Assembly: GCA_963643505.1 (NCBI GenBank)
Contig: CAVIKF010000016.1
Coordinates: 1-32,819, forward strand
Length of the DNA stretch: 32,819 bases
DNA from: CAVEFW01 sp963643505
GTDB lineage: Bacteria > Actinomycetota > Coriobacteriia > Coriobacteriales > Eggerthellaceae
Direction of reading: 5' to 3'
Shown: in pieces, positions 1-8,711 of the stretch
How the letters are laid out: every line of letters begins with the position of its first letter
How positions within the stretch are numbered: position 1 is the first letter of the stretch
Notes under the pieces: generated by a model
What the model was told of the DNA's origin: nothing
Database searches by the model: none
Seen by the model: the letters and a program-made list of their open reading frames with translations, nothing else
Translations under genes and position numbers: made by a program

Positions 1-2330
1 TCATCAGCGGTGGTCATTGGATAGCTCACCGTATATTCTGAGGGGTCAAGCACATTGCCTGCCGCATCGATAACCTTGACCCAAGACGGCGTCTGCTGCT
101 CCCAATTAAACGTGGTTGCGGCAGCTTGGATGGCACAGGACGAAATATCGCCCTTGTCGATACCGTAGGCAACCGTCTCAGACAACGTACCCTCATAGCG
201 ACCCATGCCGACGATGGTCGCTTGATAGGGCTTGGACCCCGAGGTGACCGCGCGCGCATCCTTCTCAGGTACCACGCGGAAATCGGAGTTCTGATACAAG
301 ACAGTACCGTCGGACAAAGATATCGAGATCTCAGGGACCGGGTCGTTGGCAGCGGAATATTTCGCATTACCCGTCAACCTTGCCTTGGCGCCGACCGTGG
401 TGATGTCGGTCTTGGCAAGCTTTTCTTGCCAATTGAGCTGCGGGAACGCACCGTCTGCGCCCACGGTGAAGTACACGCTCCAATCGCTGGTGGTCAACAG
501 GGAATTAAGCTTTCCCACCGCGCTGGAGGACTTGAGCTCGTCGGCCTCCATCATATTGTTGTTGTAGTCCGTGCCGTCTCTGGTATCGATGGCGGTGTTG
601 CCTAAGGCTATGCCCTTAAGATACAGGTTGTCGTGGACAACGCCGTTGTTCTCGCCCACCAACGCCGCGGAACGGTATCCCTCGTCAGCAACAACATTGC
701 CGGTGGAGTAGCAAGAGTAGATCTCGGGGAGGTCGTAAACAAGGTTATCCGGAGTTGCCGCGTTGTTGTAGGTGTTCAAGAATCCCGCAATGCCGGAAGC
801 GTAATATCCCGCACGGGTAATCGTCTCGATGGTTCCGTGGTTATAGCACACGCCAACAGAGCCATACGTGCTGCCGACGATGCCCGCAGGTGCAGGCTTG
901 TTCCAACGGCAACCCTTGATGTAGCCGTCGTTGCCACAACCGGTGATCTCAGTCCAACAACCCGCGCTTCCCGAGATACCACCCACCGATCCCAAACCGA
1001 TGATCATACCCTCGTTATAGCAATTGGTAACCGAAATGGTCCTGGGTTCCGTCTTGCCTTCGGAGTCTTTCCAAACATAGTAGCCGGGCTCATAGACTTC
1101 CTGGGTGTCGGGAGCACACGCTGCCTCGTACAAGCTCGTGCCGCGTAAGGCGCCGACGATGCCGCCGACACAATTGCCGCCGTGTTGGCGCTCAGGAGAA
1201 TCTGCGGTGCCAAGACCTGTGTGGATAAGGCCCTTGTTGGTACAACCCGAAACATTACCAGAGCAATAACCGACGATGCCGCCAACACAACGGGTGATCG
1301 AGTAGGTCTGCTGGCCAAAGCGGTCCTTGTCGCTCATGCCGGTGATGTCGAAGTTCAACGTCCCGGCATTGGTGCAACGCTCGATGGATTGCGCAGTGTC
1401 GATGCCCTCCACGGTCTCGGAGCCAAAACGTCCGACCAAGCCGCCGATGTTGCCAGCAATATAGCGCATGTACTCACTAGTAGCATCGTTGCTGATAACG
1501 CCTTGGGCAGAGACGATGGAGAGGGTACCGGAGAAGGAACAATCGCTCATCGCGGTACCGAGATAGCCAACCAGCCCACCGATTTCGGACATGGTGCCTG
1601 CCGTCCCGAGCTTGGATGCGACGTCACTGGATACCGAGACGTTCATGCTGCTCGTGCAATTGGTGATAATACCGAGGCATTCACCAGCGATGGCTCCCAC
1701 GTATTGAATCTTCTCACCACCGGATTCTTGAGTGACTTTCAACTCACCACCCACGATGTTGATGCCGTCGATGGTGGCCTTCTCCCCCGCATAACCGAAC
1801 AATCCGATGTCGGTTGCTGAGTCCCCGAAGTCGATGACCGGGCTCAAAAGGCGCGAGGCGCTTGCATGGAAAGTCCCTTGGAAGGGATGGTCGGCCGTGC
1901 CGATCGGGGTGAACTCACACCCCGTCGAAAAGGTTGTCATGCTCAAGGTGATGGTCTTGCCCTCAAAGGTATCCACACCCGTGTTGACAAGTTGGGCCAA
2001 GCCGTTCATCTCTCCCAATGTGGAGATGGCAAACTCGGTCTTGGACGCATCATACCAGGTGGTGACGGGCGTGGGGTCTGCCGCGGCAAGCAGGGAGACG
2101 TCCTCCCCCGCCACCGAGTCCAATGCCGCCAGGTTCTGCGCCGCCAGGTCCAATGCCGACGTTACGCCCTCATTGACCCCCGCAGCAATACCGCCATCCT
2201 CGGTCGCAAGCGCCGTGGTGGAAATGCCACCCACCAAGGCCAAACTCATGGCTGTTGTGACAGAAGCTCCCACAATCAAACGCTTGACGGCCAAAGTCCT
2301 GGGTGTTGCTAGTGCTACTACCTTACTCAT
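1..2330 (-). CDS. Secreted GLUG-repeat surface protein, C-terminus beyond left edge
   Basis: The minus-strand frame stays open from ATG at 2330 to the window edge (776 codons visible, no stop). Residues 1-42 form a Sec signal peptide with a basic start (RTLAVKR), a hydrophobic core and likely cleavage after TALA. Residues of about 150-530 carry at least eight degenerate repeats of the form GG(I/L)VGxxxGxxxxCxNxG, for example GGIVGYCSGNVSGCTNKG. This matches the GLUG motif seen in bacterial surface and adhesin-like proteins, probably a beta-solenoid. The remaining part looks like Ig-like spacer (YEGTLSETVAYGIDKGD). The ATG overlaps the stop of the upstream DUF2149 gene (ATGAGTAA), so it is translationally coupled and last in the visible operon. 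Many repeats contain one conserved Cys. A role as surface receptor or adhesin for the importer is inference; ligand unknown. Confidence 0.85.
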   Translation of the reverse strand, partial: MSKVVALATPRTLAVKRLIVGASVTTAMSLALVGGISTTALATEDGGIAAGVNEGVTSALDLAAQNLAALDSVAGEDVSLLAAADPTPVTTWYDASKTEFAISTLGEMNGLAQLVNTGVDTFEGKTITLSMTTFSTGCEFTPIGTADHPFQGTFHASASRLLSPVIDFGDSATDIGLFGYAGEKATIDGINIVGGELKVTQESGGEKIQYVGAIAGECLGIITNCTSSMNVSVSSDVASKLGTAGTMSEIGGLVGYLGTAMSDCSFSGTLSIVSAQGVISNDATSEYMRYIAGNIGGLVGRFGSETVEGIDTAQSIERCTNAGTLNFDITGMSDKDRFGQQTYSITRCVGGIVGYCSGNVSGCTNKGLIHTGLGTADSPERQHGGNCVGGIVGALRGTSLYEAACAPDTQEVYEPGYYVWKDSEGKTEPRTISVTNCYNEGMIIGLGSVGGISGSAGCWTEITGCGNDGYIKGCRWNKPAPAGIVGSTYGSVGVCYNHGTIETITRAGYYASGIAGFLNTYNNAATPDNLVYDLPEIYSCYSTGNVVADEGYRSAALVGENNGVVHDNLYLKGIALGNTAIDTRDGTDYNNNMMEADELKSSSAVGKLNSLLTTSDWSVYFTVGADGAFPQLNWQEKLAKTDITTVGAKARLTGNAKYSAANDPVPEISISLSDGTVLYQNSDFRVVPEKDARAVTSGSKPYQATIVGMGRYEGTLSETVAYGIDKGDISSCAIQAAATTFNWEQQTPSWVKVIDAAGNVLDPSEYTVSYPMTTAD

Positions 2331-2688
2331 TCTTTGCCTCCGTGTTCTCACTTGAGCCTTCGCCTGACAAATCCTCTTGAAGCATGTACATCTTGCCGGT
2401 ACGAGGATCTTGATACACCATGCCAAGTTGGTTGTAGCCGGTACCGGAACCGTTCACGTTTGTAAAATCCTCGATATCGGTGACCTCGGTGTAATCGGCT
2501 TCCTTGGTAACCTCGGTCAACTTTGACACATCCAAGTTCCATGCGGCGACAAGGGCAAGCATGAGGCCGCAGGCAAACACCAACATGACGTCAGCGAGGT
2601 TCACCAATCCGACGCGAGGATCGGCATCTTCCGCGTCGACATAGCTGTTGTTGGTAAACGAACCGCTGCTGAAGTCCCTGCGCGCCAT
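2323..2688 (-). CDS. DUF2149 family, ExbD-like membrane protein
   Basis: A 121-residue protein with one transmembrane helix near residues 27-47 (NLADVMLVFACGLMLALVAA) that carries an acidic residue at its start. This is the topology of ExbD/TolR, where a membrane Asp conducts protons. The sequence agrees with the DUF2149 family, which is known to sit beside MotA/TolQ/ExbB genes in methanogens and some anaerobic bacteria. The rest is a short extracytoplasmic tail (SKLTEVTKEADYTEVTDIED and a YQDPRTGKMY strand), much smaller than a full ExbD domain. The ATG lies 2 nt after the stop of the ExbB-like gene, and the stop overlaps the next gene by 8 nt, so the pair is very likely a complex. The family assignment rests on recognised motifs and context; which process its motion drives is unknown. 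Confidence 0.75.
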   Translation of the reverse strand: MARRDFSSGSFTNNSYVDAEDADPRVGLVNLADVMLVFACGLMLALVAAWNLDVSKLTEVTKEADYTEVTDIEDFTNVNGSGTGYNQLGMVYQDPRTGKMYMLQEDLSGEGSSENTEAKNE

Positions 2689-2690
2689 GG

Positions 2691-3431
2691 CTACTCACCA
2701 CGCTTACGCGAGAAAGGGGAAGGCTTTGCAGGGTTCTCGATGACCCCCGACGGCAAGGCGACACCACCCAGAGTCGGCAGATTCGCACCCTCTGCGCGTC
2801 CCTCCTCCGCTTTCTCGAGGACGGTGCTCATGAGGCTCTCGACCGCGACGAGGTATTCGCTGTACCAACGCTTGCGCAAGGTCGAGCAGCACATGGCGAC
2901 AACGGCGCCGACAAGGCCTGCAACCGTACCGTCAAAGGCAACAAGCAGACTGCTGGAAAGGATATCCACGTTGCCCTCGCCCATGGCGACGATGCCGGGT
3001 CCTAGGGGGATCAAGGTGCACATAAGGCCCATCATGGGAGCAATCTTGGTCACAAGGTCGGTGTGGGACACGATACGGCGATAACGGGAATCGACCTTGG
3101 ACGTCTCGCTCTTGGCAAGCGCGAAAAGGTCCTCATCAGGCAGACCCATGTTGTTCGCGACCGTGGTAAGCGCCTCTTTTTGGGGAACGAGAAGGTCGGT
3201 GTCCTTGATGACGTCCACAATCTTATCGTAGTGGGCGTCATGTATGGCGTTGATGCTGTCCGCCATGGTCACACGAAAATGGCGCCGCTCAGTAAAGTAC
3301 TCGACAATCACCGAGCCGACGCAAAACAGCGCGTAGGCGATAAGGAGCAACAATATGATCATGACGGGGATCTGCAGCGCAGCCGCCACGTTTCGCATGA
3401 TCTCCTGGATGTAAAGGGACAGGTTTTCCAT
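2691..3431 (-). CDS. MotA/TolQ/ExbB-type proton channel protein
   Basis: A 246-residue integral membrane protein. TM1 spans about 17-44 (IPVMIILLLLIAYALFCVGSVIV). A cytoplasmic helical region follows, then the family hallmark: two adjacent TM helices (TKIAPMMGLMCTLIPLGPG and SSLLVAFDGTVAGLVGAVVAMC). The second contains the FxxTxxGLxxG-like signature that lines the proton path in ExbB/TolQ/MotA. The basic C-terminal tail ends FSRKRGE. The start ATG shares one base with the stop of the upstream surface-protein gene (TAATG), and the DUF2149 gene follows at 2 nt. In diderms ExbB-ExbD energises TonB; no TonB or outer-membrane receptor is visible, so here it more likely drives a surface protein or the ABC importer encoded in the same operon (inference). 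Confidence 0.9.
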   Translation of the reverse strand: MENLSLYIQEIMRNVAAALQIPVMIILLLLIAYALFCVGSVIVEYFTERRHFRVTMADSINAIHDAHYDKIVDVIKDTDLLVPQKEALTTVANNMGLPDEDLFALAKSETSKVDSRYRRIVSHTDLVTKIAPMMGLMCTLIPLGPGIVAMGEGNVDILSSSLLVAFDGTVAGLVGAVVAMCCSTLRKRWYSEYLVAVESLMSTVLEKAEEGRAEGANLPTLGGVALPSGVIENPAKPSPFSRKRGE

Positions 3432-5404
3432 TATGACAATCTCCTCCTAAAGCTGGCATATGCAGCAATTCCACCGATAATCAACGACGCTAAGGCGCCG
3501 GGTATCGCAAAGGGCGACAAGGGGTTGTCGAAATCCCACTCGCCAATATCGCTTTTGTTCTTGCTCATCATTTGGTAGATGCGCCATTGTTTTGCTTGAG
3601 ACTCTCCCGTGTCACCTGCGGCGCTTGATGCCTGACCGCCGTTGGCGATGGTGGTATCGGGGGACTTACCCTCGTTGTCGCCTTGGGCAACTCCTGAGGT
3701 ATCATCTCCGCCGATGCCGCCCGAGTCTCCGTCGCCGCCACCGGCACCGCCTTTTCCGTCACCATCCCCACCTGAGGGGTCGATGGTAGGGGCGCCCTCG
3801 AGCGTAATCATGATCGTGTTGATGTAGTAGATTTGGTAAGCGGAGTTCATGGTGAGGTCGGACAGACACCCGAACACAAGGCGGAAGCGCGTGCTCTCGT
3901 CCAATTCCTTCGTGGGGTTCGCTTCTGACTCACCCCAGGTCTGGTTAGACTTAAAGGCCAACATCGGAGGCACGATCACGCCCCCTGCCTTACTTCCACC
4001 AAGATCGTAATTGGGGTAGTACCAACGATCCACATCGAAAAGCATGCTCCATGAGACCGGGTTGTCATAGCCGTCGTTGGTGCCAAAGGAAAAACGCGCG
4101 ATATCGTCGTCGTCGATCACGTTGCTGCCACCAGAGGCGTTGGAATCACGCTCAAGCAGGTGAACAAGGTCCTTGAACAGCCAACCTTCAGCAGATATGA
4201 CGCCGTATCTGCTACCCGCCATCAACGTGTAGTTATAGGTACATGACGTCAAGCGCGACATGAGTTCATCGTAGGTATAGGTCTTTTCGTACATGATCTC
4301 ATCAGGGCGCTCTTCGTAGGCGACCTTGATTGTAAGGGTGTTGCTGGGGTTGTAGTGGTATTGGCCCGTATCCAATTGGATGTTCGCGGTATCTGACACC
4401 TCCACGCCGCCGACGCCGCCAACCGCTTTGCAAACGACATACGCATTGCCAGAGTATTGGGAGGTCCTGAGACGACCCGTCTCCTCGTTTATGGTAAACG
4501 GTTCGGTAGCGCCGCCGACGTTCCAAGTGACCGTCGTACTGATCCGGTCTCCATTGAACGTGCTCTCCTCGCGGACGACATTGCCGTCGGCATCTACCCA
4601 GGTGACCTTGACATACAACTGGGAATAAGACTCCTTGTCCGTGAAGACGGTGACGCCTCCCCAACGCTCTCCGATAACGTTTCCATCCTCATCGAGGATA
4701 TCGACCTGGCTCACATACTCGCCGTCTTGGCCATCAAACACGATAGTGACGTCCTTATAGGGCGCGCTGCCTTGATACTTCGTCGGATCAGCGATGGTGC
4801 AGCGGACTACGACGCTGCCGTTGGACATAGGCGTTACCTTGCCCGTCGGGTCAACCTTGGCAACCACGCCGCCCGCGACCGACGCGTCGTCAGGATTTTG
4901 CTCGACGATTGACCAGCTTAAGAGAACCTCGCCCATCTGACTTGTGGAGTCCGCCGCTTCGACCTGGTTGCCATGGTTGTCCTCATACCAACCGTTGAGT
5001 TGGACGGTCTCACCCTTTTTCAAGATGGTTAGGGGACGATAGGCCGCATCTTCCCAATCCTCATCAAGGAAGTGCCACACGCCAAAATCATCCGGCTCGT
5101 CATACTCAACCATGACCGTATCGACATAGTAGACATCTTGGGAGGGCGTGGCTGAGCCTGAGCCGGTGCCCGTGCCGCCGGTGCCGGTGCCGGTGCCGGT
5201 GCCCGTGCCGCCGGTGCCCGTATTGGTCGCGGTTCCTGTGCCCGTCCCCGTGGCGCCCGTGTTGCCAGCGGTCCCCGCCGCATATGCGACAGACCCGGTG
5301 AGATAGTTGGTCACTCCCTGGCTAAACCCACAAAACAGTGAAAGCATCACGGCTAGGATAACCGCCAAGAAGCCTTGGGCAATTGTTCTTATCATCACGC
5401 GCAT
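3431..5404 (-). CDS. Membrane-anchored Ig-like surface protein with Gly-Thr linker
   Basis: A 657-residue exported protein. Residues 1-42 are a signal peptide (likely cleavage after VAYA). Residues of about 44-86 are a Gly/Thr repeat linker. Residues of about 110-345 hold bacterial Ig-like segments (KVDPTGKVTPMSNGSVVVRC, then WNVGGATEPFTINEETGRL). Residues of about 355-560 form a domain beginning with TLTIKVAYEE and containing GWLFKDLVHLLER and FGTNDGYDNPVSW. That region recalls the extracellular domain, distantly like the sulfite-oxidase molybdopterin fold, found in many anaerobe surface proteins; this fold guess is weak. An acidic Gly/Ser/Asp spacer precedes a C-terminal TM helix (FAIPGALASLIIGGIAAYA) and the basic tail SFRRRLS. 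No LPXTG is present, so the anchor is the helix. It starts 9 nt after the binding-protein gene with AGGGAAG upstream. Probable receptor for the importer or ExbB pair. Confidence 0.85.
   Translation of the reverse strand: MRVMIRTIAQGFLAVILAVMLSLFCGFSQGVTNYLTGSVAYAAGTAGNTGATGTGTGTATNTGTGGTGTGTGTGTGGTGTGSGSATPSQDVYYVDTVMVEYDEPDDFGVWHFLDEDWEDAAYRPLTILKKGETVQLNGWYEDNHGNQVEAADSTSQMGEVLLSWSIVEQNPDDASVAGGVVAKVDPTGKVTPMSNGSVVVRCTIADPTKYQGSAPYKDVTIVFDGQDGEYVSQVDILDEDGNVIGERWGGVTVFTDKESYSQLYVKVTWVDADGNVVREESTFNGDRISTTVTWNVGGATEPFTINEETGRLRTSQYSGNAYVVCKAVGGVGGVEVSDTANIQLDTGQYHYNPSNTLTIKVAYEERPDEIMYEKTYTYDELMSRLTSCTYNYTLMAGSRYGVISAEGWLFKDLVHLLERDSNASGGSNVIDDDDIARFSFGTNDGYDNPVSWSMLFDVDRWYYPNYDLGGSKAGGVIVPPMLAFKSNQTWGESEANPTKELDESTRFRLVFGCLSDLTMNSAYQIYYINTIMITLEGAPTIDPSGGDGDGKGGAGGGDGDSGGIGGDDTSGVAQGDNEGKSPDTTIANGGQASSAAGDTGESQAKQWRIYQMMSKNKSDIGEWDFDNPLSPFAIPGALASLIIGGIAAYASFRRRLS
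5161..5278 (-). repeat. In-frame Gly-Thr coding minisatellite
   Basis: The linker of the surface protein is encoded by a run of GGCACC/GGCACG-type hexamers (seen on the plus strand as ccggtg and ccgtgc units), giving alternating Gly and Thr. Because the unit is two codons, slippage changes the linker length without breaking the frame. Confidence 0.8.
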
Positions 5405-5413
5405 AGAACTTCC

Positions 5414-6541
5414 CTACGAGCGCTTCGTATATGAGTTGCCGAGCATGTCCTCGACCGTCTTACGATCGACATCCACCTCATACATAGCCTTGAAGAATTC
5501 TTGGGTTACCTCGACCATGTCCACATCGTAATATTGGGGATACAAAAGATTCGCCACCCAATGGATGCCGATGAGGCGGTTGACTCCAGGCGGGCGGTCG
5601 CACCATGCCCAAGGCTCGTTGGGCATCGCATAGACGCGGCCATTCTTCACCGCGGTGATGTTGGACCAGTTCTTGTTCGTACGGATGTCATCCACCGCGC
5701 CACCGCGTGTGTCCACATCCCATCCGATGATGACCTCAGGGTCCCACTTGATAATCTGTTCAAGGGACACATCGGTCATGCCGCCGCCATAGGTTTCCTT
5801 GCAAACCGCGACATCCTTCGCGCCGCCCTCGAGAAAGCCGAGCATGTGTTGGCTGCTCTCAGGCTCGGTTTGTAAGCCCTCGGGGCCCTCGGCATAATAG
5901 ACGCCGATCTTCTCGTTCTCGGGAATCGTAAGGACGATCTTGTGGATACGCTGGTAGAACTCGTCACAAAAGCTCGCAAGCTCCTCGCCGCGACTCTCGC
6001 GACCGAGAATGTCGCCAAGAAAACGAAACGCTGTGGGGATCTTGTCGAAGCTGCCATCCACCAACAAACACGGGATACGAGTCTGGTCTTGGATCTCGAT
6101 CGCCTCGGAGATGTTTTGTTGGGTCAGCTCGATACCCGAGATCGAGAACATGATGTCAATCTTTTGGGTCAAGAGTTGCTCGCGGTCGATCTCGCCGTTG
6201 TTGTGCAGCGTTCCAAGGTAGGGCAAGTTCGTAATGCCTTCAGGCAGATAGGGCAAGCTGCGCTCCTCGAACTTCGCCGCCGTGCCGCCGAGCAGGTCGG
6301 GACAAAGACAGGTGATATAGACCTGGGCTAAGGAGCTGGTGAAGAAAACGCTTTTGATATTGGACGGCGTCGGTATCTCCACCTCGCGCCCAGCATGGTC
6401 GGTAACAGTTCGAACGCCAAGGATGGCACTGTCGGCAGCCTCCTTGGCGCCGCTGCAACCGGTGGCGCCCGCAGCAAATGTGACGAGCAGGCCGCCCGCA
6501 AACGCCTTCATGAACACTCTGCGTGAAATGTTGTTATTCAT
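5414..6541 (-). CDS. FecB/BtuF-type ABC substrate-binding lipoprotein, Tat signal
   Basis: 375 residues from ATG 6541. This start is preferred to an upstream alternative because the twin-arginine motif SRRVFMK then begins at residue 6, and the ATG overlaps the ATPase stop (ATGAATAA). A hydrophobic stretch leads to GATGC, a lipobox-like site, so it is a Tat-exported lipoprotein. The mature part is a Peripla_BP_2 (TroA-like) domain: GREVEIPTPSNIKSVFF near the N-terminus, YYAEGPEGLQTEPES mid-way, then DPEVIIGWD, GRVYAMPNEPWAWCDRPPG and NRLIGIHWVANLLYP. These are typical of metallophore/haem/corrinoid binding proteins of anaerobes. Length is usual for the family. It follows its permease and ATPase genes, so it is the solute receptor of this importer. 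The exact ligand cannot be read from sequence. Confidence 0.92.
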   Translation of the reverse strand: MNNNISRRVFMKAFAGGLLVTFAAGATGCSGAKEAADSAILGVRTVTDHAGREVEIPTPSNIKSVFFTSSLAQVYITCLCPDLLGGTAAKFEERSLPYLPEGITNLPYLGTLHNNGEIDREQLLTQKIDIMFSISGIELTQQNISEAIEIQDQTRIPCLLVDGSFDKIPTAFRFLGDILGRESRGEELASFCDEFYQRIHKIVLTIPENEKIGVYYAEGPEGLQTEPESSQHMLGFLEGGAKDVAVCKETYGGGMTDVSLEQIIKWDPEVIIGWDVDTRGGAVDDIRTNKNWSNITAVKNGRVYAMPNEPWAWCDRPPGVNRLIGIHWVANLLYPQYYDVDMVEVTQEFFKAMYEVDVDRKTVEDMLGNSYTKRS

Positions 6542-7388
6542 GACTCTTTTCCATTCCCGCGATTTGATCCTCTTGCGCAAGACGTTCCTCGCGTCCCTTC
6601 ATGAGAGAGATGCAGACGCGCACAGAGCGCCCCTGCTCAACCTCCACATCAGCGACACGAACGTTGGTGTGATAGATACGTTGCAAATTCTCCGTGGTGA
6701 TGGTCTCGGTAGGTGTCCCGTCGTCGATGATGATTCCATCCTCCATGACCACGACGCGATCCGCGCAAAACAACGCATGGTCGGGGTCGTGGGTGACCAT
6801 GATGACCGCAAGGCCCGCACGGGAAAGCTCGTGCATTCGGGACAGGACAAGCTGTTGATTGCCGAAGTCAAGCGCCGCCGTCGGCTCGTCCATGACCAAC
6901 AACTTTGGTTGCTGCACCAACGCGCGGGCAATGAGCACAAGCTGTTGTTGGCCACCGGACAGCTCCGTGTAGACGCAGTCTGCCAGGTTTTCGATGGAGA
7001 GTTGTTGCAACGCACGATACGCGATAGCGCGATCTTTTTTGGACGTACCTGCGGAGATGCCGGTCTTGTAGGGAGTGCGCCCAAGGATAACCACGTCAGA
7101 CACCTTGAAAGGGAACGGCGGCGTGTGGGCTTGGGGAATGTAGGCGAAACGTTGGGCCCTCCAACGCTCGTTCATCTCGTGAACCGCCTTGCCATCGATG
7201 GTCACCTCACCCGCGAAGGGCTTGACAAGGCCGAGGAGGTTTTTCAAGAGCGTAGACTTTCCACAGCCGTTAGGGCCGATAATGCAGACAAACTCACCGG
7301 GATAGACGTCTAAGGACACGCCGTGGACGATCTCCTTCTTATCGTATCCCGCCTTGAGGTCTCTGACGCTTAGCAGTGCTTGCTCCAT
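6534..7388 (-). CDS. FecE/BtuD-type ABC transporter ATPase
   Basis: 284 residues from ATG 7388. A GTG at 7397 is a possible alternative, but GGGGTGG lies well placed for the ATG. The order is canonical: Walker A GPNGCGKST (residues of about 38-46), Q-loop YIPQAHTPPFPF, signature LSGGQQQL, Walker B LLVMDEPTAALD, and switch His in VMVTHDPDHAL. The FPFKVSDVVILGR stretch is characteristic of the iron-siderophore/haem/B12 importer class. It lies 2 nt after the permease gene and overlaps the binding-protein start by 8 nt, so all three are one translational unit. It powers uptake through the 7391-8530 permease at the inner face of the membrane. A C-terminal extension after the ABC core (VADVEVEQGRSVRVCISLMK) is short and may be regulatory. 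Confidence 0.94.
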   Translation of the reverse strand: MEQALLSVRDLKAGYDKKEIVHGVSLDVYPGEFVCIIGPNGCGKSTLLKNLLGLVKPFAGEVTIDGKAVHEMNERWRAQRFAYIPQAHTPPFPFKVSDVVILGRTPYKTGISAGTSKKDRAIAYRALQQLSIENLADCVYTELSGGQQQLVLIARALVQQPKLLVMDEPTAALDFGNQQLVLSRMHELSRAGLAVIMVTHDPDHALFCADRVVVMEDGIIIDDGTPTETITTENLQRIYHTNVRVADVEVEQGRSVRVCISLMKGREERLAQEDQIAGMEKSHE

Positions 7389-7390
7389 GG

Positions 7391-8530
7391 CTACCACCCC
7401 TTCATGTTCTTGGCGTAGATGAACACGAAGAACGGGATGCCAAGAATGCTTGTAAGCAATCCGATAGGAATCTCCGCGGCGAACAACAAACGGCAGAAGT
7501 TGTCAACAACAAGCAGGAACACTGAGCCGATAAGCATGGTTGCAGGAATGAGCACCTTGTAGTTGGGGCCCACGACTGCGCGAGCGAGATGGGGCACGAC
7601 CAGGCCGATCCACCCGATAACGCCCGCAACGGACACCGAGCAACTCGTGATGAGCGTCGCTCCGAGAATGACGATAAAGCGAGTGGAGGCCGTGTTGATG
7701 CCAAGGCTTTTCGCCTCTTCCTCGCCGAAGGAAAGCACGTTGAGCTTCCATCGTTGGGAAAGTATGAGGACAAACCCGATCGCCATGGGCAAAAGCGCCA
7801 AAAGCAAATCGGAAACGGTAATTCCCGCAAAGCTGCCCATAAGCCAAAACGTGATCGAGGGCAACTTGTCATCGGCGTCGGCAACAAGCTTGATGATGCT
7901 GCTGCCACTTTGGAACAGGCTGCTGACAAGGATGCCACCAAGCACAAGACCCAACAAGGCATCTGAGCGAATCGCCTTGTTGAGCAACATGACAAGACCG
8001 ACCGCGGTAAGTCCGCCAACAAAAGCGAAGAGTTGGATGTACAAGTTGCTCAGATTGAGAAGCAAGGCAAGACACGCACCAAAGCTTGCGCCAGTACTTG
8101 CACCAAGAAGATCAGGGCTGACGAGTGGGTTTTTGAACATACCTTGATAGCTTGCTCCAGCAGCCGAAAGGGCAGCACCCACGAGAAGCACCATGATGAT
8201 ACGGGGAAAACGGATATTGAACAGTGCAGTATCCATGTTCACATCATTGAGCAGCAAAGTGGCAGCATTCTCGCTCAATCCAAGTATATATATATTGTAA
8301 AGATACTGAAAATGGTCAGGAATAGCAGCGAGGATATCGGGCACGCTAAAAGAGTAGCGTCCCATCATAAATGAGATGCAGAAGGCGGCAACCAACAACA
8401 GGACTAGGCCTAAGGTCTTTTTCCAACCGAGCTTTGCGTTGAACGCTTTTTCCGCAGCAGCGAGATCCTCTGCGCTGAGCTGGAGATCGTCTTGCATTGT
8501 TGCTGCGTCAGAAGTAGTCACTGTTCTCAT
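7391..8530 (-). CDS. FecCD/BtuC-type ABC transporter permease
   Basis: 379 residues with about ten hydrophobic segments and family motifs: GAALSAAGASYQGMFKNPLVSPDLLG, GRYSFSVPDIL near the N-terminus, LGINTASTRF (coupling region for the ATPase), GVIGWIGLVVPHLAR, and the C-terminal EIPIGLLTSILGIPFF. A hydrophilic cytoplasmic N-terminal extension of about 35 residues (LSAEDLAAAEKAFNAKLGWKK) precedes TM1. It is the first gene of the leftward operon. Only one permease is encoded, so the channel should be a homodimer as in BtuC2D2, in contrast to the two-permease set further right. The ribosome site before ATG 8530 is weak; an internal ATG at 8497 is a less likely alternative. Confidence 0.93.
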   Translation of the reverse strand: MRTVTTSDAATMQDDLQLSAEDLAAAEKAFNAKLGWKKTLGLVLLLVAAFCISFMMGRYSFSVPDILAAIPDHFQYLYNIYILGLSENAATLLLNDVNMDTALFNIRFPRIIMVLLVGAALSAAGASYQGMFKNPLVSPDLLGASTGASFGACLALLLNLSNLYIQLFAFVGGLTAVGLVMLLNKAIRSDALLGLVLGGILVSSLFQSGSSIIKLVADADDKLPSITFWLMGSFAGITVSDLLLALLPMAIGFVLILSQRWKLNVLSFGEEEAKSLGINTASTRFIVILGATLITSCSVSVAGVIGWIGLVVPHLARAVVGPNYKVLIPATMLIGSVFLLVVDNFCRLLFAAEIPIGLLTSILGIPFFVFIYAKNMKGW

Positions 8531-8562
8531 TCCAAGCTATAGCGGACAGTATACAGTCGTTC

Positions 8563-8568
8563 ATTATA
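8563..8568 (-). promoter_or_regulatory. Candidate -10 box for the leftward importer operon
   Basis: A perfect TATAAT on the minus strand lies about 33 nt upstream of ATG 8530, within an AT-rich stretch (about 8560-8640) that stands out from its G+C-rich surroundings. A clear -35 is not visible at 16-18 nt; CTGAAA is the nearest. No convincing Fur, DtxR or riboswitch signature was seen here. Confidence 0.5.
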
Positions 8569-8711
8569 ACGGGTTCTTATACTAATTTCAGCATTATTCA
8601 ATATTTAATATGTATATTTGTGCATATATTCTTACCAATAACACTGCTATAACCACCGTGAGAGCAGGCGTCATCGCGCGGGCACGGCGAGACTTCCGGT
8701 ACGTACCCACA

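Noticed and set aside
2323..3431. Classical TonB-ExbB-ExbD system or flagellar MotAB
   Set aside because: The partner is a DUF2149 protein without the ExbD periplasmic domain or OmpA-like peptidoglycan domain, and no TonB, receptor or flagellar genes are present.
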